Positions 37,650 through 46,612 of a DNA stretch of 64,000 nucleotides are shown in pieces (positions within the stretch are counted from its first letter, which is position 1; every line of letters starts with the position of its first letter). The DNA comes from Psychrobacter arcticus 273-4. Its GTDB lineage: Bacteria > Pseudomonadota > Gammaproteobacteria > Pseudomonadales > Moraxellaceae. Below the pieces are notes generated by a model that was given only the letters and a program-made list of their open reading frames with translations, was not told the DNA's origin and searched no databases. A program made the position numbers and the translations under genes. Where the stretch lies: assembly GCF_000012305.1 (NCBI RefSeq), contig NC_007204.1, positions 1,426,001 to 1,490,000 of the forward strand, given 5' to 3'.

Positions 37650-37973
37650 ATGAAACTACTCATTCGGCTGCATACGCCCACTGAAATGGCAAGCTATGAA
37701 GGCTGTGCGCTGGCTTTGACTTTGGCGACCTTTGGACATGAGGTGCAGCTGTATTTGGATGCGCCAGTTTTTGGGTTTTTAATGCAGCCAAACTCGCGTT
37801 TGCAAGGTATGATTCAAGCGCTTGAGCTTTATGATATACCGCCAGCTTGGCTGCCTGATGATGTGTTTAGTGGCTGGATAGCAGGCATGCTGCCGACAGA
37901 TTTGGCAACACAGCTGGTCTTGATTCCAGAAGAAGTGAATTTACAAGCGTTTGAGCAAATCCTGACTTTTTAA
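37650..37973 (+). CDS. tusC: TusC-like DsrE/DsrF-family protein
   Basis: A 107-residue DsrE-fold protein between tusD and tusB, in the place of TusC/DsrF. The segment GCALALTLATFGHEVQLYLDAPVFGFL near residue 20 fits the fold. The usual conserved residues are weakly kept, so position and fold are the main support. It forms the TusBCD complex in the cytoplasm. Confidence 0.7.
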   Translation: MKLLIRLHTPTEMASYEGCALALTLATFGHEVQLYLDAPVFGFLMQPNSRLQGMIQALELYDIPPAWLPDDVFSGWIAGMLPTDLATQLVLIPEEVNLQAFEQILTF

Positions 37974-38071
37974 TCGCAATACTTTCCATGGTAAAATCCC
38001 TTTTTATTATTCAAATATCTATATAGTTGAGTCACTTTAGAATCGACTCTAGCAAACGATTGGACACGAGT

Positions 38072-38410
38072 ATGGCAACTTTATATCAATTACATAGCAG
38101 CATGGATACGCTCAGACGCATCACAGAACAAATGGCATTGTCGTGGCAGGCGGGCGACAGTATCCTTTTATTGGGTACGACCGTCGCGTATATAGATTGG
38201 CTCAATGCATATTTGGCTGATATCGAAAACATGGAGATAGAAACCATTGCCGGTATTTACGCCCTGGCCGATGATGTGGCACAGTTGCACGAAAACACAG
38301 TCGCGAAACTCAATCTGGCGGCGAAGCTCACTGCTATTTTAAGCGATTCAGAATGGGTGGCAATGACCCAAGACAGTCGCTTTGATAAAGTGGTGACGAT
38401 TACCTTATGA
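38072..38410 (+). CDS. tusB: TusB/DsrH-like protein
   Basis: A 112-residue protein from the ATG at 38072 (a longer TTG-started frame exists from 38027, but the ATG gives the usual family N-terminus MATLYQLHSS). It corresponds to the small DsrH subunit of TusBCD by place and length (GDSILLLGTTVAYI near residue 28). Its stop overlaps the tusE start by ATGA. Confidence 0.72.
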   Translation: MATLYQLHSSMDTLRRITEQMALSWQAGDSILLLGTTVAYIDWLNAYLADIENMEIETIAGIYALADDVAQLHENTVAKLNLAAKLTAILSDSEWVAMTQDSRFDKVVTITL

Positions 38411-38763
38411 GTACTCCCACTGACTCCACCTTATCATCGCCGAACGTAATCAATGCGGCGTTAGACCAAGATGGGCATTTATGCGACCACACCATCTGGA
38501 CGCCTGCTATCGCGCAGCAGCTTGCCAATACGCTGAATGTCGATTTAGATACTGAGCGTTTAGCAGTATTGCAGCACGTGCGCGCATTTTTTGTAAGATT
38601 CAATCACGCACCGGCCACGCGTCCGCTGATTAAGTGGCTGCAGCAAACCTTGCCTGATTATGATATCAGCAATCAAAAGTTGCAGCAGCTATTTAATACC
38701 GGTTTGGTCGCTCGCCATGTCAATCGCCTTGCTGGCTTACCCAAACCGCCTAACTGCTTATAG
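38407..38763 (+). CDS. tusE: Sulfur relay protein TusE (DsrC family)
   Basis: A 118-residue DsrC-family protein that takes persulfide from TusD and hands it to MnmA. It shows LNVDLDTERLAVLQHVRAFF, then ATRPLIKWL and the C-terminal GLPKPPNCL, in which the penultimate Cys is the sulfur carrier. It overlaps tusB by four bases. The N-terminal 20 residues are a variable extension. Confidence 0.9.
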   Translation: MSTPTDSTLSSPNVINAALDQDGHLCDHTIWTPAIAQQLANTLNVDLDTERLAVLQHVRAFFVRFNHAPATRPLIKWLQQTLPDYDISNQKLQQLFNTGLVARHVNRLAGLPKPPNCL

Positions 38764-38797
38764 TACCGCCTAACTGCTGATAGTAACCTCAAATGAA

Positions 38798-38829
38798 AAG
38801 GCCGATAAATAACTTTATTTATCGGCCTT
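38798..38829. terminator. Bidirectional rho-independent terminator
   Basis: Arms AAGGCCGATAAAT and ATTTATCGGCCTT form a perfect hairpin with a six-base loop, between convergent tusE and trmL. Confidence 0.85.
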
Positions 38830-38854
38830 CAATAACTTTTCTATAGTAGAAATA

Positions 38855-39415
38855 CTATTTAGGGTCGTAGACAGTCAGTGTCTCATAGCCGATACTGCGA
38901 CCTTCATCACCGCTAAAGCCTTGTTGTCGCCACACCTCATATAAGCATATTGCCACGCTATTAGAGAGATTCAAACTGCGCGAATCTGCCAGCATCGGTA
39001 GTCGCAGCCAGTTATCAGCGCCAATATCTTCACGAATATCATCTGCCAATCCCGCCGTTTCTGAGCCAAAAACCATGGCTACGTTATTTCCAGAAAACTC
39101 ACTGCCCGACTCTGCAGTCTCTTGCCCGCCAAAATCATAATCATAAAAGGGTTTGCTTAATTTGGTCGTCAATGCCGTGATGGTATGACAATCAGCATCT
39201 TGCAATGCTTGTTTTGCCACCGACCAATCATCGTGTACTTGCAGATGGGCATACTCATGATAATCCAATCCTGCACGGCGCAATTTTTTATCATCCAGCT
39301 CAAACCCTAACGGTTTGACCAAATGCAGCTGCGCCCCACTATTGGCACACAGACGAATGATATTGCCCGTGTTACTGGGCATTTTTGGCGCTACCAGCAC
39401 GATATGAATGGTCAT
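38855..39415 (-). CDS. trmL: tRNA (cytidine/uridine-2'-O-)-methyltransferase TrmL
   Basis: A 186-residue SPOUT methyltransferase that methylates the 2'-O position of the wobble base (position 34) in tRNA(Leu) isoacceptors. It has IVLVAPKMPSNTGNIIRLCA at the N-terminus, VMVFGSETAGL-type knot residues (VAMVFGSETAGL near 105) and the C-terminal LPMLADSRSLNLSNSVAICL. The ATG has a GGAGAGAG site. It lies beside the tus genes, which act on the same wobble position. Confidence 0.93.
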   Translation of the reverse strand: MTIHIVLVAPKMPSNTGNIIRLCANSGAQLHLVKPLGFELDDKKLRRAGLDYHEYAHLQVHDDWSVAKQALQDADCHTITALTTKLSKPFYDYDFGGQETAESGSEFSGNNVAMVFGSETAGLADDIREDIGADNWLRLPMLADSRSLNLSNSVAICLYEVWRQQGFSGDEGRSIGYETLTVYDPK

Positions 39416-39675
39416 ACTCTCTCCGTAATTGGTGCTAAGTTTATTGTTTAAGCTTATATATCAGAGGTAATCAAAAGTTACAGTTTACTGCCAATAATTA
39501 CATTTTGATACTGGGCACTGATTTTAACTTTGATTATGATGGCTGTAACGGACAAGGGGATCATATAAAAACATTGTCATTGTCTGTTGTCATCTGGCAG
39601 TGAAATTTAGGATGTATATTAGGTTTCACCGTTACTACACTACTTATCTCTATCTGTCTTTTTGAGGAACATACT

Positions 39676-39816
39676 ATGAAAAAATTAGTTATCGCATCTT
39701 TGGCTGCTATGTTTGTATTAACTGGTTGTAATACTTTTAAAGGTCTAGGTCAAGACGTATCAAGCGCTGGTAGTGCTGTAAGTGGTACTGCACAAGAAGT
39801 ACAAAACAAAATCTAA
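39676..39816 (+). CDS. Entericidin-like small lipoprotein
   Basis: A 46-residue peptide, MKKLVIASLAAMFVLTGCNT followed by FKGLGQDVSSAGSAVSGTAQ and EVQNKI. The lipobox LTGC makes the mature part a 29-residue lipopeptide. The GLGQDVSSAGSAVSGTA pattern matches the entericidin/EcnAB family, which is linked to membrane stress and population control in some bacteria. GAGG lies eight bases upstream. It is too short for normal ORF calling. A terminator follows. Confidence 0.87.
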   Translation: MKKLVIASLAAMFVLTGCNTFKGLGQDVSSAGSAVSGTAQEVQNKI

Positions 39817-39838
39817 GCGTCAAACGTTTGGGTTATGT

Positions 39839-39872
39839 AAAGGGTTTATCATTGATGTGATAAGCCCTTTTT
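39839..39872 (+). terminator. Rho-independent terminator of the entericidin-like gene
   Basis: Arms AAAGGGTTTATCA and TGATAAGCCCTTT pair with one mismatch round TTGATG and are followed by TTTTTA. Confidence 0.8.
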
Positions 39873-39911
39873 ATTAAGCTTAAATTCTGAACACTTAATC
39901 AATATATCATG

Positions 39912-41237
39912 CTATAAAAATGCTCTTAATATTTGATTGAGGTACCTTTTTCCAAGCTCTGTCGGCTGCAATTGTTCAAGACTGTCCGTCAGCAGACCTT
40001 GCTCGATTAATTGAGTGACTTGTATCGTAACGCTGTCATAACTTAGCCCTGTACGCGTCTCAAATAACGACCACGTTACACCATCATGCAAACGTAAGGC
40101 ATTGAGCATAAACTCACTAATCAACTCATCCTGATCAATGGCTTGCCAGCCAATCATTTTTGGCGCTGGTGTTAACGCCCTATCGGGCTGATGAGCCTCT
40201 TGATATTCCATATAGTCTTTTGGCATACGAGATTTACTAAAGCGATAGATACCTGCTTGTTTGTTCTCTTCATCATTGATCAATATGTTAGCAGTCATCT
40301 CATGGCTAACTTTGTTATCAATGACCCCTTCCCTAACCGTTACTTTGCCGTGAGCCCCTGCTCCGATTGCCAGATAATCGCCAAACTGCCAGTAGTTGAC
40401 ATTGTGACGACAAGGTTTATCTGCTGCCCCAGACCATGCGGATACCTCATAATTGTGATAGCCTAAATTCTGTAATAATATTTGACCTGCTTCTTCAATA
40501 TCTGCCAGACGATCCTCATCGGGTAAAACCGGCTGACTGCGATAAAAGACGGTATTAGGCTCAATGGTCAGCTGATACCAAGAGATATGCGTCGCACCTG
40601 CATTGTGTGCCATTTGTATATCGTCTAACGCCTCGCTCCTAGTTTGCTCTGGCAATCCATGCATCAAATCCACGTTTACGCGCTCAAAGCCAGCCGCTCG
40701 AGCGGCTTTAATCGCAGATAGTGCTTGTATAGGATTGTGAATACGTCCAAGCGTGGTTAATTGCTCAGCAGAAAAGCTTTGCACACCAATCGATAGACGA
40801 TTGATGCCTACCTCTAAGTATTCAACAAATGGTGCATGCTCAAGTGTGCCTGGATTGGCCTCCATAGTGATTTCGATGTCACTAGCAAATTCATAATATT
40901 TCTGTAAACCATCAAACAATCGCTGATACTGCGCAATGGGCAACAACGACGGCGTACCACCTCCGATAAATATAGAGCCAATCTCACGCCCTTGGGTCAA
41001 TATCTGCTGCATGGCGGCATCTTGCAACAGTGCATCTACATACTCATCATACATGGACAGCTGACCGTCTACTGGTAGCTCATGTGAATTAAAATCACAA
41101 TAGGGGCATTTTTTGACACACCACGGGATATGGATATATAACGCCAATGGAATGTCTTTCACCTCTATTGCATTCGAATGAGCATCATGAAGAGGGTTTG
41201 ATTGCTGAAACAGGTGATTAGGTTTGATATTTGACAT
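39912..41237 (-). CDS. hemW: Radical SAM heme chaperone HemW
   Basis: A 441-residue radical SAM protein once annotated as oxygen-independent coproporphyrinogen III oxidase. The CxxxCxxC cluster motif is Cys40, Cys44, Cys47 in HIPWCVKKCPYCDFN. Also visible are FIGGGTPSLL near residue 90 and the family segment INRLSIGVQSF. HemW binds heme and delivers it to heme proteins. The gene name follows the HemW subgroup; HemN has an additional N-terminal region and CxxC residues not seen here. Confidence 0.9.
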   Translation of the reverse strand: MSNIKPNHLFQQSNPLHDAHSNAIEVKDIPLALYIHIPWCVKKCPYCDFNSHELPVDGQLSMYDEYVDALLQDAAMQQILTQGREIGSIFIGGGTPSLLPIAQYQRLFDGLQKYYEFASDIEITMEANPGTLEHAPFVEYLEVGINRLSIGVQSFSAEQLTTLGRIHNPIQALSAIKAARAAGFERVNVDLMHGLPEQTRSEALDDIQMAHNAGATHISWYQLTIEPNTVFYRSQPVLPDEDRLADIEEAGQILLQNLGYHNYEVSAWSGAADKPCRHNVNYWQFGDYLAIGAGAHGKVTVREGVIDNKVSHEMTANILINDEENKQAGIYRFSKSRMPKDYMEYQEAHQPDRALTPAPKMIGWQAIDQDELISEFMLNALRLHDGVTWSLFETRTGLSYDSVTIQVTQLIEQGLLTDSLEQLQPTELGKRYLNQILRAFL

Positions 41238-41793
41238 AAACGGACTTATCTATAAATAGGTAACTGCCATCAATAGCAGAAAATACCGCTAGGATAACGG
41301 CTAAGCACGGTAAAAAAAAGCCTAACTTCAAGAAAAGTCTATCAATAACAAAACCAGTAACAAACGTTCAAGTTAAACATTCTTGGTCATAGGCAAAATA
41401 ACTGAAAACCCCTATTATTATACAAAATCGTTATAAATGACCAACTATACGCGACTCTCAACTTAATATGGGCTATCGTAGGCTGGCGCTTTTAGCCCAG
41501 TCAATCGTAACAATTTGCCAAAAACGCTGGGCTAAAGCCACAGCCTACGCCAAAAATTATGATAGTTGAGAGTGGGGTAACTATTATAATTTTTAGCCGC
41601 GCTCGAGGATTCTTTTATACTCTGCCTGTCTATTGTTATTAAGAATGGGCTTGCTCATAGTATTTATCGGAGTATTATCGTCACACGCCTCCTGTTGTGC
41701 TGTCTCGTTATTGATTTACTGATGACCATATTTCTTCATTAACAAAATCTGTTTATCAAACATAATTATCGTAAAGAATAAAAGTTGCTCCTT
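41238..41793. other. Divergent intergenic region hemW/MATE with family B element
   Basis: These 556 bases contain the B2 element and otherwise AT-rich sequence. The promoters of hemW and the MATE gene must be here. No small gene is supported. Confidence 0.5.
41447..41578 (-). repeat. Family B palindromic element, copy B2
   Basis: In inverse orientation to B1, from ATACGCGACTCTCAA to TTGAGAGTGGGGT. Arms around GTAGGCTGGCGCTTTTAGCCC and GGGCTAAAGCCACAGCCTAC show small differences from B1 (GGCGC in place of GTGG), so the two copies have drifted. Confidence 0.85.
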
Positions 41794-43161
41794 ATGGTTT
41801 TCCCCTTGTCTTTTGTAGATTTCAAAAGCTACAGCTTACGCTTAGGCGTACTTGCCCTTCCCATCTTAATCACCCAGTTTTGTCAAGCGGCGCTTGGTGT
41901 TGTCGATGCCATTATGGCAGGTCAAGTTTCGGCGCTTGACTTGGCTGCCGTCGCCGTCGGTTCAGGTATTTGGCTGCCTTTATTTTTATTAGCAACAGGC
42001 ATTTTGATTGCGACCACGCCTCTGATCGGTGAAGCCATCGGTCAGAAACAACTTGATAAAGTACCGCATATCACCCAGCAGTCGTTATGGACGGCTGCTG
42101 TCATTGGTATCCTTGGTTTTATTATTGTAAATTTAGCACCCAATGTACTCGCCCTCATGGGGGTCCCTGAAAATATCCAACCGATAGCAACCCAGTATTT
42201 GCATGGCGTATCATTTGGTTTCCCTGCGATTGCTGTTTATGCGGTGCTGCGTAGTTACTGTGAAGCGCTTGGTCGACCTGAGCCGGTGACCGTTATTAGT
42301 ATTATAGGGCTGCTTGCAGATATCCCACTCAACTATATATTTATCCACGGCTTGTTTGGCATGCCTGAGATGGGCGGCGCAGGGTGCGGGGTGGCAACTG
42401 CCATCGTTTTGTGGATTAACGTCTTATTATTAGCCGCTTATACCAGCTTTACTAAGCGTCATCAATTTGCCAGTACGCGCTTTTTTTATGCCTTTGCCAG
42501 TCCAAATCGGGCACAAATAAAAAAACTATTAAAGCTTGGTATTCCGATCGGCGTTTCTATCTTTTTTGAAGCCAGCTTATTTAGTTTAGGCGCACTGGTC
42601 ATCAGTCCATTAGGTGAGCTGGCAACCGCATCGCATCAAGTCGCCCTGTCGGTGACCTCACAGCTGTTTATGATCCCCATCTCAGTCGCTATGGCACTGA
42701 CCATTATGGTGTCCAACCACTTTGGTGAAAAAAACCTGATGGCACTACGTCAAGTACAAGCAACGGGTCTCATATGGACTGTGCTCATTGCCATGGCTTG
42801 TATGATTGGGGTTTGGTTATTTAGACCACAATTGGCAGCGGCATTCACTGACAACCCTGTGGTACGAGCGCAAGCCATGCATCTGCTCATCTTTGCACTT
42901 GCTTATCAGCTTTTTGATGGCTGGCAAGTCAATGTCGCTGGCATATTACGTGGCATGCAAGACACGACGATACCAATGTGGGTTACCCTATTTTGCTACT
43001 GGATAGTGGCACTACCGCTTGGTATTTATTTAGTACGCTTCACCGATATTGGGGCGCAAGGTTTTTGGATGGCTTTAATCACCGGATTATTCTTATCTTC
43101 AATTCTACTTACCATACGTTTGTGCTACCAACAAAAACGTTTATTGGCTATGTGGAGCTAA
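41794..43161 (+). CDS. MATE-family efflux transporter
   Basis: A 455-residue inner-membrane protein of the NorM/DinF type with twelve predicted helices in two halves. It pumps cationic drugs or metabolites with Na+ or H+ entry. Seen are LGVLALPILITQFCQAALGVVDAIMAG (helix 1) and, in the second half, KLLKLGIPIGVSIFFEASLF. I chose the ATG over a TTG three codons earlier. Exact substrate is unknown. Confidence 0.9.
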   Translation: MVFPLSFVDFKSYSLRLGVLALPILITQFCQAALGVVDAIMAGQVSALDLAAVAVGSGIWLPLFLLATGILIATTPLIGEAIGQKQLDKVPHITQQSLWTAAVIGILGFIIVNLAPNVLALMGVPENIQPIATQYLHGVSFGFPAIAVYAVLRSYCEALGRPEPVTVISIIGLLADIPLNYIFIHGLFGMPEMGGAGCGVATAIVLWINVLLLAAYTSFTKRHQFASTRFFYAFASPNRAQIKKLLKLGIPIGVSIFFEASLFSLGALVISPLGELATASHQVALSVTSQLFMIPISVAMALTIMVSNHFGEKNLMALRQVQATGLIWTVLIAMACMIGVWLFRPQLAAAFTDNPVVRAQAMHLLIFALAYQLFDGWQVNVAGILRGMQDTTIPMWVTLFCYWIVALPLGIYLVRFTDIGAQGFWMALITGLFLSSILLTIRLCYQQKRLLAMWS

Positions 43162-43422
43162 CGATAGGACTGGGTTTACACAAGTTTATCTAAATGTCAC
43201 TTCTAACAATCATAACTGGCGCTCGTAAGTCACATAGACTATGATAAATTCTTGAGCATTGGTTATTCAAACGAGTGCTTACGTCATAATATGTAAAAAA
43301 ATTTAGTTAACAACTGTACATCGATTGCTCATTGCCGTGAATATAGGTATCATTAGCAATTATCTACACAATATTTAGTTACACTATTTTTCTCGGATTT
43401 GTTACAAGGCAAAAATACAATT

Positions 43423-43851
43423 ATGGATATTGAAAAAATACGCACCCTCATTGCACTCATGGAAGAAAGCGAACTGGTTAATTTGGAAATCAGCTCAGAT
43501 GACGAGCATATCAGTTTGACTCGTCACTATGATGCACCGGCGCCAACGATGATGGCGGCACCTACTGCTGGCGCTGCACCTATTGCTACTGAAGCGAAGC
43601 CTGCCATGAAACCGGGCAGTGTTGAGACGTCGCCTATGGTTGGCGTTTATTACTCAGCCCCTAGTCCTAATGACCCACCATTTATAAAGGTTGGACAAAA
43701 AGTACAGGCTGGTGATACGCTTGGTATCATCGAGGCAATGAAAATCATGAACCCCCTTGAAGCGACTCAAAGCGGTGTCATTGACGAGATATTGGTCACT
43801 AATTCTGAAGTTGTACAGTTTGGTCAGCCTATCGTACGCTACAAAGCGTAA
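43423..43851 (+). CDS. accB: Biotin carboxyl carrier protein of acetyl-CoA carboxylase
   Basis: A 142-residue protein with an N-terminal interaction part (MDIEKIRTLIALMEES), an Ala/Pro-rich linker (residues 45-70) and a C-terminal biotinyl domain with EAMKIMN; the biotinylated Lys is residue 107. I chose the ATG at 43423 over a TTG frame at 43399, giving the usual accB start. It leads into accC, and together they start fatty acid synthesis by making malonyl-CoA. Confidence 0.96.
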   Translation: MDIEKIRTLIALMEESELVNLEISSDDEHISLTRHYDAPAPTMMAAPTAGAAPIATEAKPAMKPGSVETSPMVGVYYSAPSPNDPPFIKVGQKVQAGDTLGIIEAMKIMNPLEATQSGVIDEILVTNSEVVQFGQPIVRYKA

Positions 43852-43976
43852 CCAGATTTGCCAACCTTTACTTCGTTATGATGGAGAGCCTGCTATTTAT
43901 CAGGCAATATCACTTTATAGTACTACCTAGGCTATTTTAGCTTAACTTGATCATATCTAAGCTTAAAGATATCAAC

Positions 43977-44008
43977 GTTAGATAATCACTAGGTTAGATA
44001 ATCACTAG
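43977..44008. repeat. Short direct repeat between accB and accC
   Basis: The 16-base unit GTTAGATAATCACTAG occurs twice back to back in the 231-base accB-accC spacer. Its role is unknown; it lies upstream of accC. Confidence 0.75.
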
Positions 44009-44082
44009 GCTTAATAATAAAGTTTGATATTGCTCAATATAGCGACTCCATTAAAAAACGCCGCTTCAACAAGGATGACCCC

Positions 44083-45444
44083 ATGATAAAAAAACTGCTC
44101 ATCGCCAATAGAGGTGAGATTGCCCTACGTATCGTTCGCGCCTGTAAAGCCCTTGGTATTGAAACCGTCGGTGTTTACTCTACGGCTGATGCCAATTTGA
44201 TGCACTTACGCTTTGTTGATGAAGCCATCTGTATTGGAAAGCCCAATGCCAATCAAAGCTACCTGAATATCAATACTATTTTGACCGCTGCTGAAATCAC
44301 TGGCGCTGATGCTATTCACCCCGGTTATGGTTTTTTGGCTGAAAATGCTGAATTTGCTGAACGTGTTGAAGAAGCTGGGTTAACCTTTGTAGGTCCTACT
44401 GCAGATCATATTCGTCTGATGGGCAATAAGGTTTCCGCTATCAATGCCATGAAAAAAGCGGGTGTACCGACAGTACCAGGTTCAGTAGGTGCTGTGACAC
44501 TACACAATGCTGAAGAGCAAGCACGCAATATTGGCTTTCCTTTGTTGATTAAAGCGGCATCGGGTGGCGGTGGTCGTGGTATGCGTGTGGTTGAGCGTTT
44601 TGAAGAAATTATCGGTCAAGTACAAGCGGCTAAGCAAGAAGCGGAGCTATGGTTTGGTGATGACACGGTTTATATGGAACGTTATCTACAAAACCCACGC
44701 CATGTAGAAATACAGGTGCTCGGCGACGGTAATGGCAATGCCATTCATCTATATGACAGAGATTGCTCATTACAGCGCCGTCATCAAAAAGTTTTAGAAG
44801 AAGCACCTGCCCCTGATATTCCTGACGATGTCCGTCAACCTATCTTAGATGCTTGCGTAAAAGCATGTAAGCTGGTCAACTACCGCGGTGCCGGTACTTT
44901 TGAGTTTTTATTTGAAAATAATGAATATTTCTTTATTGAGATGAACACTCGTGTGCAAGTTGAGCATACCATTACTGAGATGATTACAGGCATTGATGTG
45001 GTCGTTGAGCAATTAAAAATCGCAGCTGGCTACGGTTTATCTTATCGTCAAAGTGAGATTGAAATTCAAGGTCATGCGATTGAATGTCGTATCAATGCTG
45101 AAGATCCAGTGACGTTTATGCCTTCACCTGGTACGGTCACTCAGCTGTATTCACCTAGTGGGGCTGGTGTTCGCTTTGATTCGCATCTTTATCCTGGCTA
45201 TGAGATTCCAAGTTACTATGATTCTTTGATTGGTAAGCTTATCTGTCATGGTCAAACGCGTCAGCAAGCGATCTCTAAGACGCTACAGGCACTTGATGAA
45301 TTGGTTATCGAAGGTATCAAAACTAACATCCCTATGCATCGTGATGTGATTTTATCAGATGATAATTTTGTCCATGAAGCACAAAATATTCATTATCTCG
45401 AAAGAGAGCTGTTAACTGCTAATAAAGAAAAAGCTAACTTGTGA
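44083..45444 (+). CDS. accC: Biotin carboxylase subunit of acetyl-CoA carboxylase
   Basis: A 453-residue ATP-grasp enzyme that carboxylates biotin on AccB with bicarbonate and ATP. Seen in order: [28 protein letters not shown], the glycine-rich ATP loop [13 protein letters not shown] near residue 157, and [16 protein letters not shown] near 285 with the metal-binding Glu and Asn. Length and domain order are standard. The spacer to accB is 231 bases; the gene ends in a strong terminator. Confidence 0.97.
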   Translation: MIKKLLIANRGEIALRIVRACKALGIETVGVYSTADANLMHLRFVDEAICIGKPNANQSYLNINTILTAAEITGADAIHPGYGFLAENAEFAERVEEAGLTFVGPTADHIRLMGNKVSAINAMKKAGVPTVPGSVGAVTLHNAEEQARNIGFPLLIKAASGGGGRGMRVVERFEEIIGQVQAAKQEAELWFGDDTVYMERYLQNPRHVEIQVLGDGNGNAIHLYDRDCSLQRRHQKVLEEAPAPDIPDDVRQPILDACVKACKLVNYRGAGTFEFLFENNEYFFIEMNTRVQVEHTITEMITGIDVVVEQLKIAAGYGLSYRQSEIEIQGHAIECRINAEDPVTFMPSPGTVTQLYSPSGAGVRFDSHLYPGYEIPSYYDSLIGKLICHGQTRQQAISKTLQALDELVIEGIKTNIPMHRDVILSDDNFVHEAQNIHYLERELLTANKEKANL

Positions 45445-45489
45445 ACTGATTAAATATTGGTATCAAATACCTTTATCATCAGAGCTTGT

Positions 45490-45539
45490 CATCATTAAAA
45501 AAACCGCTATCTGCACAGATAGCGGTTTTTTTAATGATG
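45490..45539. terminator. Bidirectional rho-independent terminator
   Basis: Arms of 24 bases including AAAAACCGCTATCTG and CAGATAGCGGTTTTT form a perfect hairpin with a two-base loop between convergent accC and the hypothetical gene. Confidence 0.88.
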
Positions 45540-45584
45540 ACTGCGATTAAAGCTAAAGTAAGGTAATTAAAGAGCATTCTACTA

Positions 45585-46199
45585 CTATGGCAGGATTCTA
45601 TTAAAATTCATAAAGCACTCTGTCCCATCAGGATCAGCACACCACTGCATCTGATTGCCATCATGATTTAAAAATGCAATCAACGCCTCATTGCTCTGAT
45701 CTATCTGACTGCCTGAGCAATCTACTTCATTGTTATCATAAACGGTTTTGATAGCAATGATAGGTAGCCCCTCTTCACGGTGCGTAATCAAATAACGTCC
45801 ATAAGTCCACTCTTTACCACTGACCGACCACATCTCATTATCAGCAGCAAAATTGTAAAGCTCACGGCACTGAGCGGACTTCTTTGCTGATGCAATGCGT
45901 TTTTTACTGGTATCTGGTTGAATATTAATGAGGCGTTTTTCGTTTTGTGTGAGTAGCCCTGCACCGGCGTCTATTTTGGGTTCGTTACTTTTAACCTGAC
46001 TCTTATCTTTTAACACCGCTTGACGAGCCTCAGCTTCTTTGGTCATCGTGATACTACTGTTTAAATCAATCTCCCACTGTCCAGCAATCGCAGGACTAAT
46101 ATGTGTGGTAATGGTCGGCTTACTAACTGCTTCGCCATTTACTGGCAATGATGCCAAAATAGCAGCTAATGAAAATGAAGCAAATGAGAGAGGTTCCAT
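45585..46199 (-). CDS. Hypothetical secreted protein
   Basis: A 204-residue protein that I do not recognise. The N-terminus, MEPLSFASFSLAAILASLPV, is a moderately hydrophobic signal-like segment with a likely cleavage after NGEA. The mature part is polar, contains Cys residues near 123, 166, 190 and 199 (CADPDGTECFMNF at the end) that could form disulfides, and a Trp/Tyr-rich middle (MWSVSGKEWTYGRYL). AAGG precedes the ATG by about seven bases. Close to miniature element A5. Confidence 0.6.
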   Translation of the reverse strand: MEPLSFASFSLAAILASLPVNGEAVSKPTITTHISPAIAGQWEIDLNSSITMTKEAEARQAVLKDKSQVKSNEPKIDAGAGLLTQNEKRLINIQPDTSKKRIASAKKSAQCRELYNFAADNEMWSVSGKEWTYGRYLITHREEGLPIIAIKTVYDNNEVDCSGSQIDQSNEALIAFLNHDGNQMQWCADPDGTECFMNFNRILP

Positions 46200-46292
46200 A
46201 ATTAACCTTGTTATTTATACTATAATAATAATAATGAATACTATGTACATTAGCGTAAGTCTTAGTCACCGAAAACACAAGTAACATTATGC

Positions 46293-46430
46293 TATAGTCG
46301 GTGAAAAGTAATATCGATACAACACCTACTACTGGTGCAAATTTTTCTTGCTTGCTGTGCCTACGCAGACAGAGGCTGCAAAAAATTTACACCAGCAATA
46401 CGGTAGCGACTTTAAAGTATTTCAACTATA
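46293..46430 (-). repeat. Family A miniature element, copy A5
   Basis: 138 bases in reverse orientation, TATAGTCGGTGAAAAG to TTCAACTATA, nearly identical to A1 and A4. It lies between the hypothetical gene and leuA. Confidence 0.87.
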
Positions 46431-46506
46431 TTAAGATTAAGCTTTAACCCCTCAGTGATAAGCACACTTCAGTAAAATTGCCAACTTAGTTTTAAACATT
46501 AAAAAA

Positions 46507-46554
46507 ATAACGCCATGGCTCTCATTTGCTTATCGCAATGAGTCATGACGTTAT
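46507..46554 (-). terminator. Terminator of leuA
   Basis: An imperfect hairpin with arms ATAACGCCATGGCTCTCATT and AATGAGTCATGACGTTAT. On the minus strand it is followed by a run of seven T residues. Confidence 0.75.
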
Positions 46555-46612
46555 ATTTATAGAATATTAAACTTATATGCCTAAATATTTAAACTTCTGG
46601 AGTACTTATATA

